Part shown: piece after piece, positions 10,561-21,123 of the stretch
Layout of the letters: each line of letters begins with the position of its first letter
Position numbering within the stretch: the stretch's first letter is position 1
Source: Nymphalis io
Taxonomy: Eukaryota; Arthropoda; Insecta; Lepidoptera; Nymphalidae
Reading direction: 5' to 3'
NCBI RefSeq assembly: GCF_905147045.1
Contig: NC_065908.1
Coordinates: forward strand, 3,658,001-3,722,000
DNA length: 64,000 bases
The notes under the pieces: model-generated
What the model saw: only the letters and a program-made list of their open reading frames with translations
Database searches by the model: none
Told to the model about the DNA's origin: nothing
Translations under genes and position numbers: made by a program

Positions 10561-10828
10561 TAACAGCCTATAAATATCTGACTGCTGGGCTAACGTCTCC
10601 TCTCCGTTTGAGGGGTAGGTTTGGAGCCTAGTTCACCATGCTGCTTCACTTTAAGCTCCCGCGTTTATTTTTGCTTAGGCTCCCATTCGCATTTCCTCAT
10701 TTATTTTGTTAGATACACATATGGTAGATTTTCATCTGACACATGCAGGTTTCCTCACGATGTTTTCCCAAGGAATCGAACATGGATGAATTATAAACAC
10801 AAATTAATCGTTTAGAGGTACATGGCCG
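10561..10828 (-). mobile_element. SINE-A copy, reverse, head missing
   Basis: 'taacagcctataaatatctg', 'actgctgggctaacgtctcc', 'acatgcaggtttcctcacga' and 'gatgaattataaacacaaat' run in SINE-A order from tail to middle. The tRNA head is lost. Confidence 0.75.
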
Positions 10829-11076
10829 GATGTATACTCCGTAGTATTTGATTAGTATTCACATGTTCTTACAAATTCTATATTCTTACTGGAAATAATG
10901 AAAATAAATTGTATCGAAATGTTTACTGACAAACATTTATTAAACCAAATTATAATCGATTAAGTGCATACATTTTCATATATATTTTGATACAAAACAA
11001 AATAATAACATTTCGTTCCCATATAAAAACAAAATAATAAAAAACATATGTTAATAGATGGTATCACAAGGTTTAT

Positions 11077-11180
11077 TTAGTTGATCAAGTTGCAGGGAAG
11101 TGATTGTAGGGAAGACAGTGAGATCTCACAGATTGGCCCCACGCTGCGCACGTCATACGCGGCTTCTGGGCACTTGCAGT
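11077..11180 (-). CDS. Possible terminal exon, Cys-containing, low confidence
   Basis: A GC-rich patch in AT-rich surroundings reads on the minus strand as 'RNCKCPEAAYDVRSVGPICE' and then 15 more residues ending in Cys-Asn-Leu-Ile-Asn before TAA. A possible acceptor 'acgcaag' precedes it, its codons end mostly in G or C, and AATAAA overlaps the stop (11072-11077). The spacing C-x-C-P then G-P-x-C-E resembles the end of an EGF-like domain, but one partial domain proves nothing. No convincing upstream exon is seen, although a second GC-rich open patch lies at 11484-11575. It could equally be a decayed gene fragment. Confidence 0.25.
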
Positions 11181-11313
11181 TGCGCTTGCGTGGGTACCGT
11201 TGACAAAATACAAAACATTTATTTCTTTTTAAATATAACTTTATTGTATTATGTAAACTAGCACTCGTTTTTCTAGTAAAACAACGGTTTATTTTTATTG
11301 CAAATGAAGTCAA

Positions 11314-11921
11314 TTATTCATGTAACAAAACTTTTTACTACGTTAGGTATAATAATAAGTGTTAAACATTTAAACACTTTTAAATCCCGTTGGTACGAGT
11401 TTAATTAAACGTAATGTTACCTAAGGTTCAATAGAAAAAAAAATCAGCACAAAAATACCTACATATTATTTTTTTGTCATCGCTACTCTGATCTTCGTGA
11501 CAGTGAGGTCCAAACCTGAAGCGGTATACCGACCCGTCCCGTCTCGTCCGTACCGTGTGGAATGTGCTTGAAATAAATCAACAAACTACTATATTATATT
11601 TTACAAAGTTTTAATTGATCACGCTGTATAATAAATCAAATGTTAAGTCTCAATTTTGTGTATTAGAAATTTCGAACTTGTTTAAAATGTTTTATAATAT
11701 TTTCTTAATAATATTTGAAAATAATTTTAATTCTTAGTAAAAAATTTCTTCAATAATTTGATAAAATTCTAAATATTTTAATAATTGTAAGTCTAGTTAA
11801 TATAAGGATATTCTTTTTGATCAGTTTTTGTTAAAATAATTTTCTGTGTATTATAATTTACTTAACAATGATAAATGTTTTGTTGAACAAATGTTATTAT
11901 TATTGACTAATATTTATATTG
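11314..11921. other. AT-rich DNA with one GC-rich open patch
   Basis: At 11484-11575 a GC-rich stretch is open on both strands (minus: 'KHIPHGTDETGRVGIPLQ'; plus: 'SKPEAVYRPVPSRPYRVECA'). I cannot decide strand or function. The rest is featureless. Confidence 0.35.
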
Positions 11922-12262
11922 ACTGCTTCGTTGGTCTAGTGGCTAGATATAATGCCATAGACCCAAGATCCTGGGTTCAAGCCCCAGTTCGGGCCAGTAA
12001 ACAGTAATTAGGGGTTTCTGTCAAAAAATTCCCAGTAGTATCCGGAGTCTGGAAGTTGGAAGTGTGCATCCCGTGCCTCGTACGTAGAAATTGTAAGCAC
12101 GAAATTTCGTTGGTCCTGCGCATGAACTTCCGGTTGTGTTGGATTTGCCGTGTCGGTGCACTTAGCACCTTTATTTACTCACACACTTGTGCACTGTATT
12201 TGCTGCGTTAGTCTAACTTGAGATTGGCCGCCGAGACCGAAATCTATCATTAGAACATCATT
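11922..12262 (+). mobile_element. SINE-B copy, near full length
   Basis: The tRNA-like head has A-box 'tggtctagtggctag' and B-box 'gggttcaagcccc'. The body ('ccggagtctggaagttggaa', 'cttgtgcactgta', 'cttgagattggccgccgaga') is shared with copies at 26.4 and 40.8 kb. The head looks like a tRNA with a 'ggtctagtgg' D-arm (Glu or Asp type), but it is not a functional tRNA gene because the anticodon arm is degraded. Confidence 0.8.
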
Positions 12263-12527
12263 ATACTATTATTATAGCTATACATTATCATGTATAATAG
12301 AATATAAAGTTATCTCTGGGGTAAACCGAGAGCTACTTTCATAAAATTAATTGTTGGTCTTTGAACTGGGACTTTGAAAATGCGGCCAATTTTTTTTTTT
12401 AATAATAATTTATTTCAATGAACAAAAACTGTATAATATCAAACAAAATTAATAAAAAATCCTAACCAAAATCAATAAAAATAATTATTCATTTGCAACT
12501 GTCCTGTGATATATATAATAGTATATA

Positions 12528-12539
12528 TATTTTAAGTAT
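12528..12539. repeat. Target-site duplication, left copy
   Basis: 'tattttaagtat' here is identical to 15694-15705 and flanks the RTE element exactly. Confidence 0.9.
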
Positions 12540-15500
12540 CAATCAACAGCCAATCGTTGTCCACTGCTGAACATAGGCCTCTCCCAAGGTGCGCCAAAGC
12601 TCCCTGTCCTCCGCCTTCCGCATCCAGTTGGTGCCCGCCACCTTCTTAAGGTCGTCGGTCCACCTGGCTGGAGGGCGCCCTACGCTGCGCTTGCCGATTC
12701 GCGGTCTCCACTCTAGGACTCGTCTGCTCCAACGGCCATCGGTCCTACGACATACGTGACCAGCCCACTGCCACTTCAGCCTGCTAATTTTGCAAGCTAT
12801 GTCGGTGACTCCGGTTCTTTTCCGGATAATCTCATTTCTGATCTTATCCTTCAAAGATACTCCGAGCATAGCTCGCTCCATAGCACGCTGAGCGACTTTG
12901 AATTTGTGGACTAGTCCCGCAGTTAGTGTCCACGTTTCGGCACCGTATGTCATGGCAGGTAAGACGCATTGGTTGAAGACTTTCGTCTTCAAACATTGCG
13001 GTATAGACGACTTGAGGACTTGACGAAGGTTGCCAAATGCTGCCCATCCCAAGCGAATTCTTCGATCGGCTTCCTTCTCGAAGTTGTTCCTACCGACTTG
13101 TATTACCTGTCCTAGGTAGGTATATTCACTAACAACTTCGAGAGGTTTCCCCTCGACGTATATCGGTCCCGGCACGACATGCCTATTGAACATGACCTTG
13201 GTCTTGTCCAAGTTCATACCGAGACCGACACGCCGGGAAGACTCGCCTAGGCTACGCAGCATTTCGGTGAGTTGTTCCAGCGACTCTGCTATGATGACGA
13301 TATCGTCGGCAAATCGAAGGTGTGAGATGTACTCGCCGTTTACATTGACTCCATACCTAGTCCAATCCAGCGTTTTGAAAACGTCTTCCAACGCGTTGGT
13401 GAACAGTTTCGGGGATATTACATCCCCCTGTCTCACCCCTCTGCGCAGTTGGATCGCCTTCGTCTTACAGTCCTGGATGTGGACAGTCATTGTAGCGGCG
13501 TTGTACAGACATCTCAGTACCTCGATATATCTCCAATCGATATGACATCTCTGCAATGAGTCGAGCACTGCCCAGGTTTCGATGGAGTCGAAGGCTTTCT
13601 CGTAGTCCACATATGCCATACACAGCGGCTGATTGTACTCTTCGGTCTTCTGCACAATCTGCCGAACAGTATGGATGTGGTCCACGGTGCTGTAGCCTGA
13701 TCGAAAGCCGGCTTGCTCTGGGGGCTGGAACTCGTCAAGTCGTCTGGCGAGACGGTTCGTGACGACTCTAGAGAACAGCTTATACACGTGACTCAGGAGG
13801 GAGATTGGTCTGTAGTTTTTCAAGAGGGTTTTATCACCTTTCTTGAAAAACAGTACCACCTCACTCCCGCTCCACGTTTCCGGGGTCTTGCCATGTTGGA
13901 TGACGGAATTAAAGAGGCTTGCTAGCTCTTTCAGGACCGGAGTCCCGCCTGCCTTAAGCAACTCTGTTGTGATTCCGTCATCTCCCGGAGCTTTGTTGTT
14001 TTTAAGCTGTTCTAGAGCCGCCCTAATCTCTCCTTGGTCAACGACCGGGAGCTCCTCGGAGTAATGGCGCATAAGAGGGGCGCGCTGGTCATCAATACTG
14101 ATTCCCACGGGTTTATCCGATCTTGAAGAGAACAACTGCCCATAAAACCTCTCTACTTCTCCGATAATCTCAGGCCTAGAGGTAACGACCCCACCATTTT
14201 CAGTTTTAAGTTTTGTCAGACGCGGCCTCCCAAACTTGCGAGCGAACACTTTCGATCCCCGATTTTGCTCAATCGCAGCCTTGATGGCACGGGTATTGGA
14301 GCGTCGGAGATCGCGTCGCGTCAGCGTTTTTATTGTTCGGTTTAAGGCCTTATCTGACAAAAACGATGGTAGTTCTCGTCGTTTTCTCATGAGCTCGAGT
14401 GTCTCAGCAGAGAGTTTTGGTGCGTTGTCTCTTCTCTGTGGCGGAAAACACTTGCGGGATGTGTTTTGCAGTATTTTGACCAGCGTGTCGGTTCTCTCAT
14501 CAATGCTGCTTATGGTTTCCAACGCGGTGAATTGATTTTGAAGTTCCATTTGGAACTTTTCGGAGCCTTGAGCAGCTTGGAGCATGGTAGGTCGGAGAGT
14601 AGACCTCATCATTCTCGATCTTTCGGCTTTTAAGTTGATATTTAGAGTGCCTCGAACCAAGCGGTGATCACTTCCGGTATTAAACCTGTTGATCACTGAA
14701 ACATCTCTAAATATGTGCCTTTTATTCGAAATGATAAAGTCAATCTCGTTCCTTGTCACGTTATCGGGGCTTCGCCAGGTCCACCTCCTCTGAGGCTTCT
14801 TTTGAAAGAAAGAATTCATCAAAAAAAGCCCCTGTGCTTCGAGAAAGTTTACCAGCATTTGCCCCCTGTGATTTCTGCAGCCCAAGCCGTAAGGTCCGAC
14901 TTTCGATTCACCGCTATCTTGTACTCCCACTTTAGCATTAAAGTCTCCCATAACAACATTGTAGTGGGCCTTCGAGGTGTCGTTGAGGGCCTTTGCGATG
15001 TCCTCGTACATCGCTTCGACCACATCATCAGAGTATGTCGAAGTTGGCGCATATACCTGTACGACCTTCAGGGAGTACCTGTCGGAAAGTTTTAGGACAA
15101 GGTACGCTACCCGGTTCGACACACTACTGATTTCCACAATGCTGCTAATGAGATCCTTTTTGACTAGAAAACCGACACCACCCTGGGAGAGGTTATCACC
15201 TCCGCGGAAGTAGAGTAAGTTACCGGACTCTAGAGTTATCGTGTCCTCCCCCTGTCTTCGGACTTCAGATAACCCCAGTATATGCCAGTTTATATGACTT
15301 AACTCTACTTCTAATTCGGCGAGGTGATGGTCCAGCCTCATCGAGCGTCCATTATACGTTGCCATTTTCAGTCGTTTTATACGGTAGCCTGCCGTGAACC
15401 GGTGATTCTTAGCACCCCCTGCCCTGCCGATACCGCGACCGCTACCTTGGTCGGGCCTAGCGGGCTTGCCGGTAACTGGGGGCCTTTTTTTTGGGCGCAT

Positions 15501-15693
15501 CTGCCATTAATGGAGGGGTTTGCCCATACTCGCCGCGCTGGGCAGGCGTGTTGGCGAGCGCAGTAGGGGGGGTAAGATGTTTATGGGAGGGACGCTGCTG
15601 CCCATCCCCCCTTTTCCCCGTCCCTCAGTCGCCTCTTACGACACCCACGGGATGAGATTGGGGGAGTACTATTCTAAGCCGGTACTCCACGGC
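12540..15693 (-). mobile_element. Complete RTE-type non-LTR retrotransposon
   Basis: The element reads on the minus strand from 15693 to 12540 (3154 bp). It has a GC-rich 5' leader of 193 bp, a single 985-residue open frame and only 3 bp after the stop, ending 'TGATTG'. A perfect 12-bp duplication (tattttaagtat) borders both ends. An intact frame plus identical duplications indicate a recent insertion and a potentially active copy. Confidence 0.9.
12543..15500 (-). CDS. RTE endonuclease-reverse transcriptase, 985 aa
   Basis: One polypeptide nicks target DNA and copies element RNA at the nick. An APE-type endonuclease fills roughly residues 45-290: Asn50, Glu79, 'GDFNAKVG' (185-192), Asp254 and 'GSDHR' (276-280) mark the catalytic residues. 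The reverse transcriptase follows at about 490-760: 'PGDDGI' (505-510), 'AYVDYEKAFDSI' with catalytic Asp632, 'RRGVRQGDVISP' (686-697) and 'FADD' (730-733). The C-terminal 'WQWAGHVCRR', 'KRSVGRPPARW' and 'GEAYVQQW' signature is typical of RTE/BovB-like proteins. The ATG at 15500 is preceded in frame by TAA two codons earlier. All key residues are present and there is no frameshift or internal stop. Confidence 0.92.
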   Translation of the reverse strand: MRPKKRPPVTGKPARPDQGSGRGIGRAGGAKNHRFTAGYRIKRLKMATYNGRSMRLDHHLAELEVELSHINWHILGLSEVRRQGEDTITLESGNLLYFRGGDNLSQGGVGFLVKKDLISSIVEISSVSNRVAYLVLKLSDRYSLKVVQVYAPTSTYSDDVVEAMYEDIAKALNDTSKAHYNVVMGDFNAKVGVQDSGESKVGPYGLGCRNHRGQMLVNFLEAQGLFLMNSFFQKKPQRRWTWRSPDNVTRNEIDFIISNKRHIFRDVSVINRFNTGSDHRLVRGTLNINLKAERSRMMRSTLRPTMLQAAQGSEKFQMELQNQFTALETISSIDERTDTLVKILQNTSRKCFPPQRRDNAPKLSAETLELMRKRRELPSFLSDKALNRTIKTLTRRDLRRSNTRAIKAAIEQNRGSKVFARKFGRPRLTKLKTENGGVVTSRPEIIGEVERFYGQLFSSRSDKPVGISIDDQRAPLMRHYSEELPVVDQGEIRAALEQLKNNKAPGDDGITTELLKAGGTPVLKELASLFNSVIQHGKTPETWSGSEVVLFFKKGDKTLLKNYRPISLLSHVYKLFSRVVTNRLARRLDEFQPPEQAGFRSGYSTVDHIHTVRQIVQKTEEYNQPLCMAYVDYEKAFDSIETWAVLDSLQRCHIDWRYIEVLRCLYNAATMTVHIQDCKTKAIQLRRGVRQGDVISPKLFTNALEDVFKTLDWTRYGVNVNGEYISHLRFADDIVIIAESLEQLTEMLRSLGESSRRVGLGMNLDKTKVMFNRHVVPGPIYVEGKPLEVVSEYTYLGQVIQVGRNNFEKEADRRIRLGWAAFGNLRQVLKSSIPQCLKTKVFNQCVLPAMTYGAETWTLTAGLVHKFKVAQRAMERAMLGVSLKDKIRNEIIRKRTGVTDIACKISRLKWQWAGHVCRRTDGRWSRRVLEWRPRIGKRSVGRPPARWTDDLKKVAGTNWMRKAEDRELWRTLGEAYVQQWTTIGC

Positions 15694-15705
15694 TATTTTA
15701 AGTAT
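15694..15705. repeat. Target-site duplication, right copy
   Basis: 'tattttaagtat', matching 12528-12539; the next base differs on each side, so the duplication is exactly 12 bp. Confidence 0.9.
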
Positions 15706-17229
15706 GCCTACTAGTAATTTACTCTTATAAGATTATATTGTTTAAGATTAAGGATAAATAAGGAAATTTCTATTTTTATTTATGTTATTCTTCAATATGC
15801 AGTTTTGTTATTTCGAGCGCACCAACTCATCTCCAAAATCACTTTATGTGTACTTTGGGTACAATTGAAAGTCACCAAGCAAATCAGTAGAAGCTAAGAA
15901 TTCCTGCGTTCTTGTTTGCGGTAAACATTCATGGTAGAGGTAAAGTTATTATTAACAAGTATATGAATGATGAAAGGCACCGCCTCCATTATAACGCCGA
16001 AGTGCTTTACCGAACGCAAAGTTTAGGGTTGCTTAACGCAACTCAATAAAATATCATGTGCTGTTTTCAATCATGCAATGTTTACGTATTTCAAGAATAC
16101 AAATGGCTCTGGGTTTGTATGTCTCACACCCTATCAGACCTGAAGGTCTATGCTTGTGTCCAATGTGTCATTTATGTGCATAGCCGATACCAAATCTGTC
16201 ACGAGATATTTAATTTGAAAATAACTTTTTATTCACTCATTGTTTTTCTTTGATCGTTAAGTCTTTGTTTTTTATTTATTTTATTTTATAATGTTCTAGG
16301 GATAAAGCGAAGAAGGAAGGTGACCACATACGGTGATATTATACTCAATTTTTCACTCGCTAAACATCTGTCCATTTTACTTGGGACTAGCTCGTCTTAT
16401 TATGTCTTTAGGGAGATCTATTGTGTGTCGTCACTGCATAAGAACATTCTGTTGTCAAATGAGCTTGAATTAAATCTTCAGTTAAGAATAACGTATTCTA
16501 GTCACTTGGCCAGTTCGTTATGTAAAGTGATATATTTGTATATAATCGTAACTTTTTACGGCTTAATTTATATTACAAATAATTGACAACCCTAAGTATT
16601 AATTACCAAGAGTTTCAATTGATAATAATTAACTTCACATTACTTTCTCCGATGAAAGAGATACATTGTGAAAAGAGAATCAACAGCATTTGTTTTGTAG
16701 CGATTTGAGAGTAGATTTTTCTTTGAAATCATCCGATGTATGTTCATACATAATGGTTGGAACGTAATTACTAACATATTCCGTACATTATTTTTTTTTT
16801 CTTTCCAGTATCATTATACTAGTCATCGTAATTGGTTTGCTTATTCTCCCATTAATTAAAGGCTGTTGTTTGACAGAATTTTACTTCCGGTAGCCATGCT
16901 ACTCTTTAGGAATGTTTGCTAGTAGGTTCGCTACCATATTGGAATGGTGATGGCTTGCTGTGGCTCAACTCTGACGGTATTATTCAGCAGCAACAATCAT
17001 ATTGTTAGGAAAAAATCTTTTGATAAGAAACAAACAAAAACTTTACTTCATGAAATATTATTTAATATAAATAATGCTTCACTAGTTTTTATTCATTTTA
17101 ATAACTAATTGAGTAAAATAAATAATCAAATATCATCTCATTAATCCTCTATATAAATGTATGTAGGTGGTCAATAAAGATTTTTTTTGTATTATATTTA
17201 GTTTTTATAATGTCGAAATCAATAAGCGT
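15706..17229. other. Intergenic DNA, no feature supported
   Basis: AT-rich. Open frames of 65-88 codons at 16056-16253 and 16320-16586 have no recognisable domain and no splice context; I do not call them genes. Confidence 0.4.
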
Positions 17230-17335
17230 GTTACCGATATCGGTAACCCAAACAGTGCATTATAGTGCAGTACTGGCGACAACGGCACCCTCAACAGGGA
17301 CATCCCTGTTGCCGGTGCTTTGAAACATTTCAAAG
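17230..17335. repeat. Cluster of consecutive palindromes / stem-loops
   Basis: A perfect 18-bp palindrome 'gttaccgatatcggtaac' (17230-17247) is followed by a compound stem-loop at 17285-17318 (outer gcacc/ggtgc, inner caacaggga/tccctgttg, loop 'ca') and a third at 17318-17335 (ctttgaaa/tttcaaag, loop 'ca'). 'cagtactg' near 17269 is also palindromic. The GC content is higher than in the flanks. No function is recognised; a structured RNA, a decayed transposon end or chance are all possible. Confidence 0.85.
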
Positions 17336-18149
17336 GCTGGATAAGGTATGGATTATCCGTCAAAGCGCCGAAACCTCCCAGGACGAGTGGCGGATTTTAT
17401 TTGTATTGTTGTTGATTTTGTCATATACGCCGATGATGGGACAAAGTGTTTTGTTGTAATCGAAAAGAAAATGTTACAAATAAGACGCTTATCATTATTT
17501 CTTATTTATTATTATATTGATATGCTACTACTTATTTGAATTTACATAAAATAGTAAATATAGGATGTATGTACAAGAAGTATATACGTCATTTTATGCT
17601 GTCAAAGCGCCAATCGTAAGACCTAATATTTATTTTATTTATTTATACGTGGAAACTTTATTGGTCTATGTGTTAATTTTTTTCTTTATGTTGGTAAATC
17701 AATATTTATTGTTTGCTTCTCAAGTAAAACAAGGTATTGATCTGTGGAGCCTCGTCTGGCCTCCATTAGCGCAGGAAAATTATCAAAAACAATTATCTAA
17801 TCAACCTCGTTGATATTTAAAGTGCCTTAATTGTATTATTATAAGGTTTATAAAATTAATTTCTCCCATAAACAGTTTAAATAGTTGCTCCAAAGAGTTC
17901 AAGAAATGACTTTATACAATTTTATTTAATGTATGATCAATAAACTAAAAAATAAATATACTAGTAATATTATTTAAACATAATATATTTGAAAACATAT
18001 AAGAATAACCGATGTATATAACATTAAAATCCTTTATTCTCTGTCAATAAAAACATGTGGCTTAAAGTTGAAAATCACTGGAAGGCAAATTGGTAATGTA
18101 TCAGGCTTCGGTGACATGACTAAGAAATAGAAATATCAAAAGCAATGGA
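17336..18149. other. Intergenic DNA with a short direct repeat
   Basis: 'gtcaaagcgcc' occurs at about 17359 and again at about 17600. Otherwise AT-rich and featureless; the open frames at 17348-17813 show no domain. Confidence 0.4.
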
Positions 18150-18330
18150 GAAAGAGCACTTGAAACTTAGCCGATTAATTGTGGTTATAATCCCGGATAA
18201 GCACAACTAAATTTTAATATGACCAATTTGTGTTTATAATTAATTTCGTAATCGGCGGTAAGGGAAAATATCGTGAGGAGATCTGCCTGTGTCGTATGGA
18301 AACCTACCTCAAGATTTTCTACGAAGTCTC
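18150..18330 (+). repeat. SINE-A copy, diverged
   Basis: Head remnant 'gcacttgaaacttagccgat', then 'ataatcccggataagcac', 'ccaatttgtgtttataatta', 'cggcggtaagg' and 'tatcgtgagg' in SINE-A order. The tail is missing. Confidence 0.6.
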
Positions 18331-18957
18331 ATTGGATGGTAGTGGAATAATCTCGAAGCCCACTAACAAGAAATGTTCCTGTAGCAACATCAGTGTAACT
18401 TTACTTTTTAACGGAAAAATGTTATCATGTTAATCATATACTATTTGAGTAGCTAAAAAAGCTATATTAGTTTAGTACATACATACTTTCGGTCACATTT
18501 CACATCCACAATACGGATTGTCAGAATACTCAGACCATGCTATAATTTTATACAATTCGGCGCCATTTTTTTTCAGTGGAGGCGGCAAAGCATCGCTTTC
18601 AACAACCAATATTGCAAGGAGGTTTTAAGCAGGATTTAAACATTGTTGCGTGTAATGGATATGCACTAGAGCATAAATTGTTCGTGTTTGTTTGCGGAGC
18701 CGACATTAAAAAGTTTATTGTTATAATGTTTTTACGTTATTTTGTTTCGGGATGACCATCGTCCGGCTTTGATCCCCATAGAGTAGCGACGATAATAGTA
18801 TTAGTTGTTTTTTTAATGCGTCTGACTACTGGATTAAATGTCGATTTTTTTTTTATAAAATGCGGTGTAGCAAAGATTTTAAATATATGTAAGTAACAAA
18901 AATAATAATTATTTTTTCTATTACGATATCATCAGTTATGTATTAACTATGTATTAA
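18331..18957. other. Intergenic DNA, nothing recognised
   Basis: AT-rich with a few homopolymers; no coding or repeat signal I can support. Confidence 0.4.
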
Positions 18958-19226
18958 GTCTATAGCCCAAGGGTAACAACACGTGAATCTTAATCAAAGA
19001 TTTTGGGTTCGAACTCGGACAAGAACCTCTGAATTTTCATATGGTTAATTTGTGCTTATGATTCATTTCGTGCTTGGCTGTAAATTATCGCGATAAAACC
19101 TGATATGTCGGATGAAAATCTGCTATATTCACCAACGCGCATTGGAGCGGCGTGATGAAATAAACTCCAGAACCTTGTTAGGAGATGAGGCCTTAGTCCA
19201 GCAGTAGCATATTTTCAGGCTGTTAG
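18958..19226 (+). mobile_element. SINE-A copy, near full length
   Basis: Head 'atagcccaagggtaacaaca' with B-box 'ttttgggttcgaactcgg', then 'ttaatttgtgcttatgattc', 'gcgcattggagcggcgtgat' and tail 'gaggccttagtccagcagta'. Diverged. Confidence 0.75.
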
Positions 19227-20479
19227 TTTAACTATTAAGCATCATGAATTTTAGTTTTTTTTAGAACACCAAAGTCGGTTAAATTACAGTTTTAAAGAGT
19301 TGTACGATTTTTAAATAACCATCCATTACTAGGAATCCTAGAAAGGATGCTTACGATTACCATAAAAATTGGCAGAATATTTGTATCTTTTCATGGGGCT
19401 TCCCCACGAAATGTTTATACACTTGATTATAACTAGCTGCCGTTGAGGCTGGAAAATATCAACATATATAACCTTTTCATCGCCATTACAATTGGTATTG
19501 GCCTGCTCATACACAGACGCAGTATAATATTTTCCAGATTGGCTTGTTAGTACAGGAATTGCAGATTATTACAATACATATCATATTAACAAACTGTCGT
19601 CGACTTTTTTTATAATGACTTATATGTAAATAAATTCCGTATTTACTAAAATCGACAATTATAATTGCAGATAACTTGATAATTTCGCATCTCTTATTAC
19701 TATTATTTGATTTAGATTAGGGATATGCAATTTAAGATAATCCAAATTTGCTGTAATACTCGAGTTTTATTAAGAAATATTTCTTATATAATAAATTTCG
19801 TGGCTGTTCTTCTAACATCGTAACATTAACTTAATTATTAAAAAACTCACTACATCAATATCGGGGTCATTGAACTTTGCTTTACATGATAACCGAATGC
19901 ATTCGAATAGCTACCGTTTATTACGTATCGAATGATCGATGATCGCGTCGATTTCCAATCGAGAATTGATTAGATTGTAATCGAATTTGTATATTTCGAT
20001 ATATAAATTGGTTTCGCGGCTAATAATTGGATTGTTTATATTAATAATTCATAGTAAATAGGTTTCTCAATATCGTTCTTGAATCGTATTTCATTTGTCT
20101 AAAAGTAAGGCCTTATGTTTGGACAATAATAACATACAAAAGTTGACTGTATACAAAAAAGTTCGTACAATTCGTTTATGTTTAATTAAAATAATATAAA
20201 TATATAAAGTAACGGCCATAAAATTTAAAGGTGTTTAGTTAAACACAGACTGTCTCTTTCTGTCATAATTGATTGACAAATGAAAGAAGAAGACACAGTG
20301 TTGTTAAACTAATCGTCTTCCAAATAACATTTACAGATAAAGCTCAGATTTAATAATTAATCTTATCTCACCTATTCTATGAAACTACAACAATATTATT
20401 AATTAAACTATTGTATTATATTTATTTTATCGCTAAGCATTCAAACCATACTCCGCCATTTTTACTTGTCTTACCCGAT
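19227..20479. other. AT-rich intergenic DNA
   Basis: I see nothing beyond simple AT-rich sequence and a GATC-rich stretch near 19930 ('cgatgatcgcgtcgatttcc'). Confidence 0.4.
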
Positions 20480-20598
20480 CAAGAGATAAACTATAAACAC
20501 AAATTAAGCAAATGATATATTTATGGTTCTCGCCCGGATATGAACGCGTAATCTTCGGTTAAGATTCGCACGTTCTATCCACTGGACCATTTCCGCTT
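20480..20598 (-). repeat. SINE-A fragment containing the tRNA head
   Basis: 'ctataaacacaaattaagca', then 'ctcgcccggatatgaacgcg' (B-box in reverse) and 'cgttctatccactggaccat' (A-box in reverse). Confidence 0.7.
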
Positions 20599-20680
20599 TA
20601 TTAATTCATATCAGTATGCATGAAGTATATACTTCACAACTTTCTCGGATTAAAAAACACACACATACATACATACTTTA

Positions 20681-20936
20681 CAAACAAAAAGAAAAAAACC
20701 GAGTATCTGGGCCACGTCTTGAGACACGAGCGATACCAACTGCTCCAAATTATAATGATGGGCAAAGAAGAGGGCAAACGACGCGTTGGAAGAAGAAAAA
20801 AGTCCTGGTTGCGCAACATACGTGAATGGACGAAGATCGCCAGCGTGGAAAAACTATTTCGATTGGCGCGAGACCGCGAAAAATTCGCTAAGCTGACGGC
20901 CAACCTCCAGTAGTGGAGAGGCACAAGAAGAAGAAG
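20681..20936 (+). mobile_element. 5'-truncated LINE insertion with 14-bp target duplication
   Basis: The plus strand reads 'YLGHVLRHERYQLLQIIM', 'KRRVGRRKKSWLRNIREW' and 'RDREKFAKLTANLQ' up to TAG, the typical far C-terminus of a LINE reverse-transcriptase protein. The family differs from the RTE at 12.5 kb. The insertion ends in an (AAG)n tail. 'acatacatacttta' occurs at 20667-20680 and again at 20937-20950, exactly bordering the insert. It is a dead-on-arrival fragment; I do not assign the clade. Confidence 0.85.
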
Positions 20937-21123
20937 ACATACATACTTTAATAAATTAAATACAATTTGCGTGTGTAGTAGTACGATGCATAAAATTGAT
21001 ATTAAATACTATTCTCATTTGTAGTTGTGAATTGTTTCATTCTCGTGTCTGGATCTTGAATATTTGTGAATGTAAAGTCCATACTGTCCGGAAGTTGTCG
21101 CCATGAAAAGGGCACTATTACAC

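Noticed and set aside
11922..11996. A tRNA gene (Glu/Asp type)
   Set aside because: The same head with the same 3' body recurs at 26.4 and 40.8 kb; it is the head of SINE-B.
13186..15213. Several open frames on either strand inside the RTE element
   Set aside because: They overlap the intact 985-residue frame in other phases and show no domains.
17348..17460. 'YADDG' in a plus-strand frame, suggesting a reverse-transcriptase active site
   Set aside because: None of the other conserved reverse-transcriptase motifs flank it; the four-residue match is chance.
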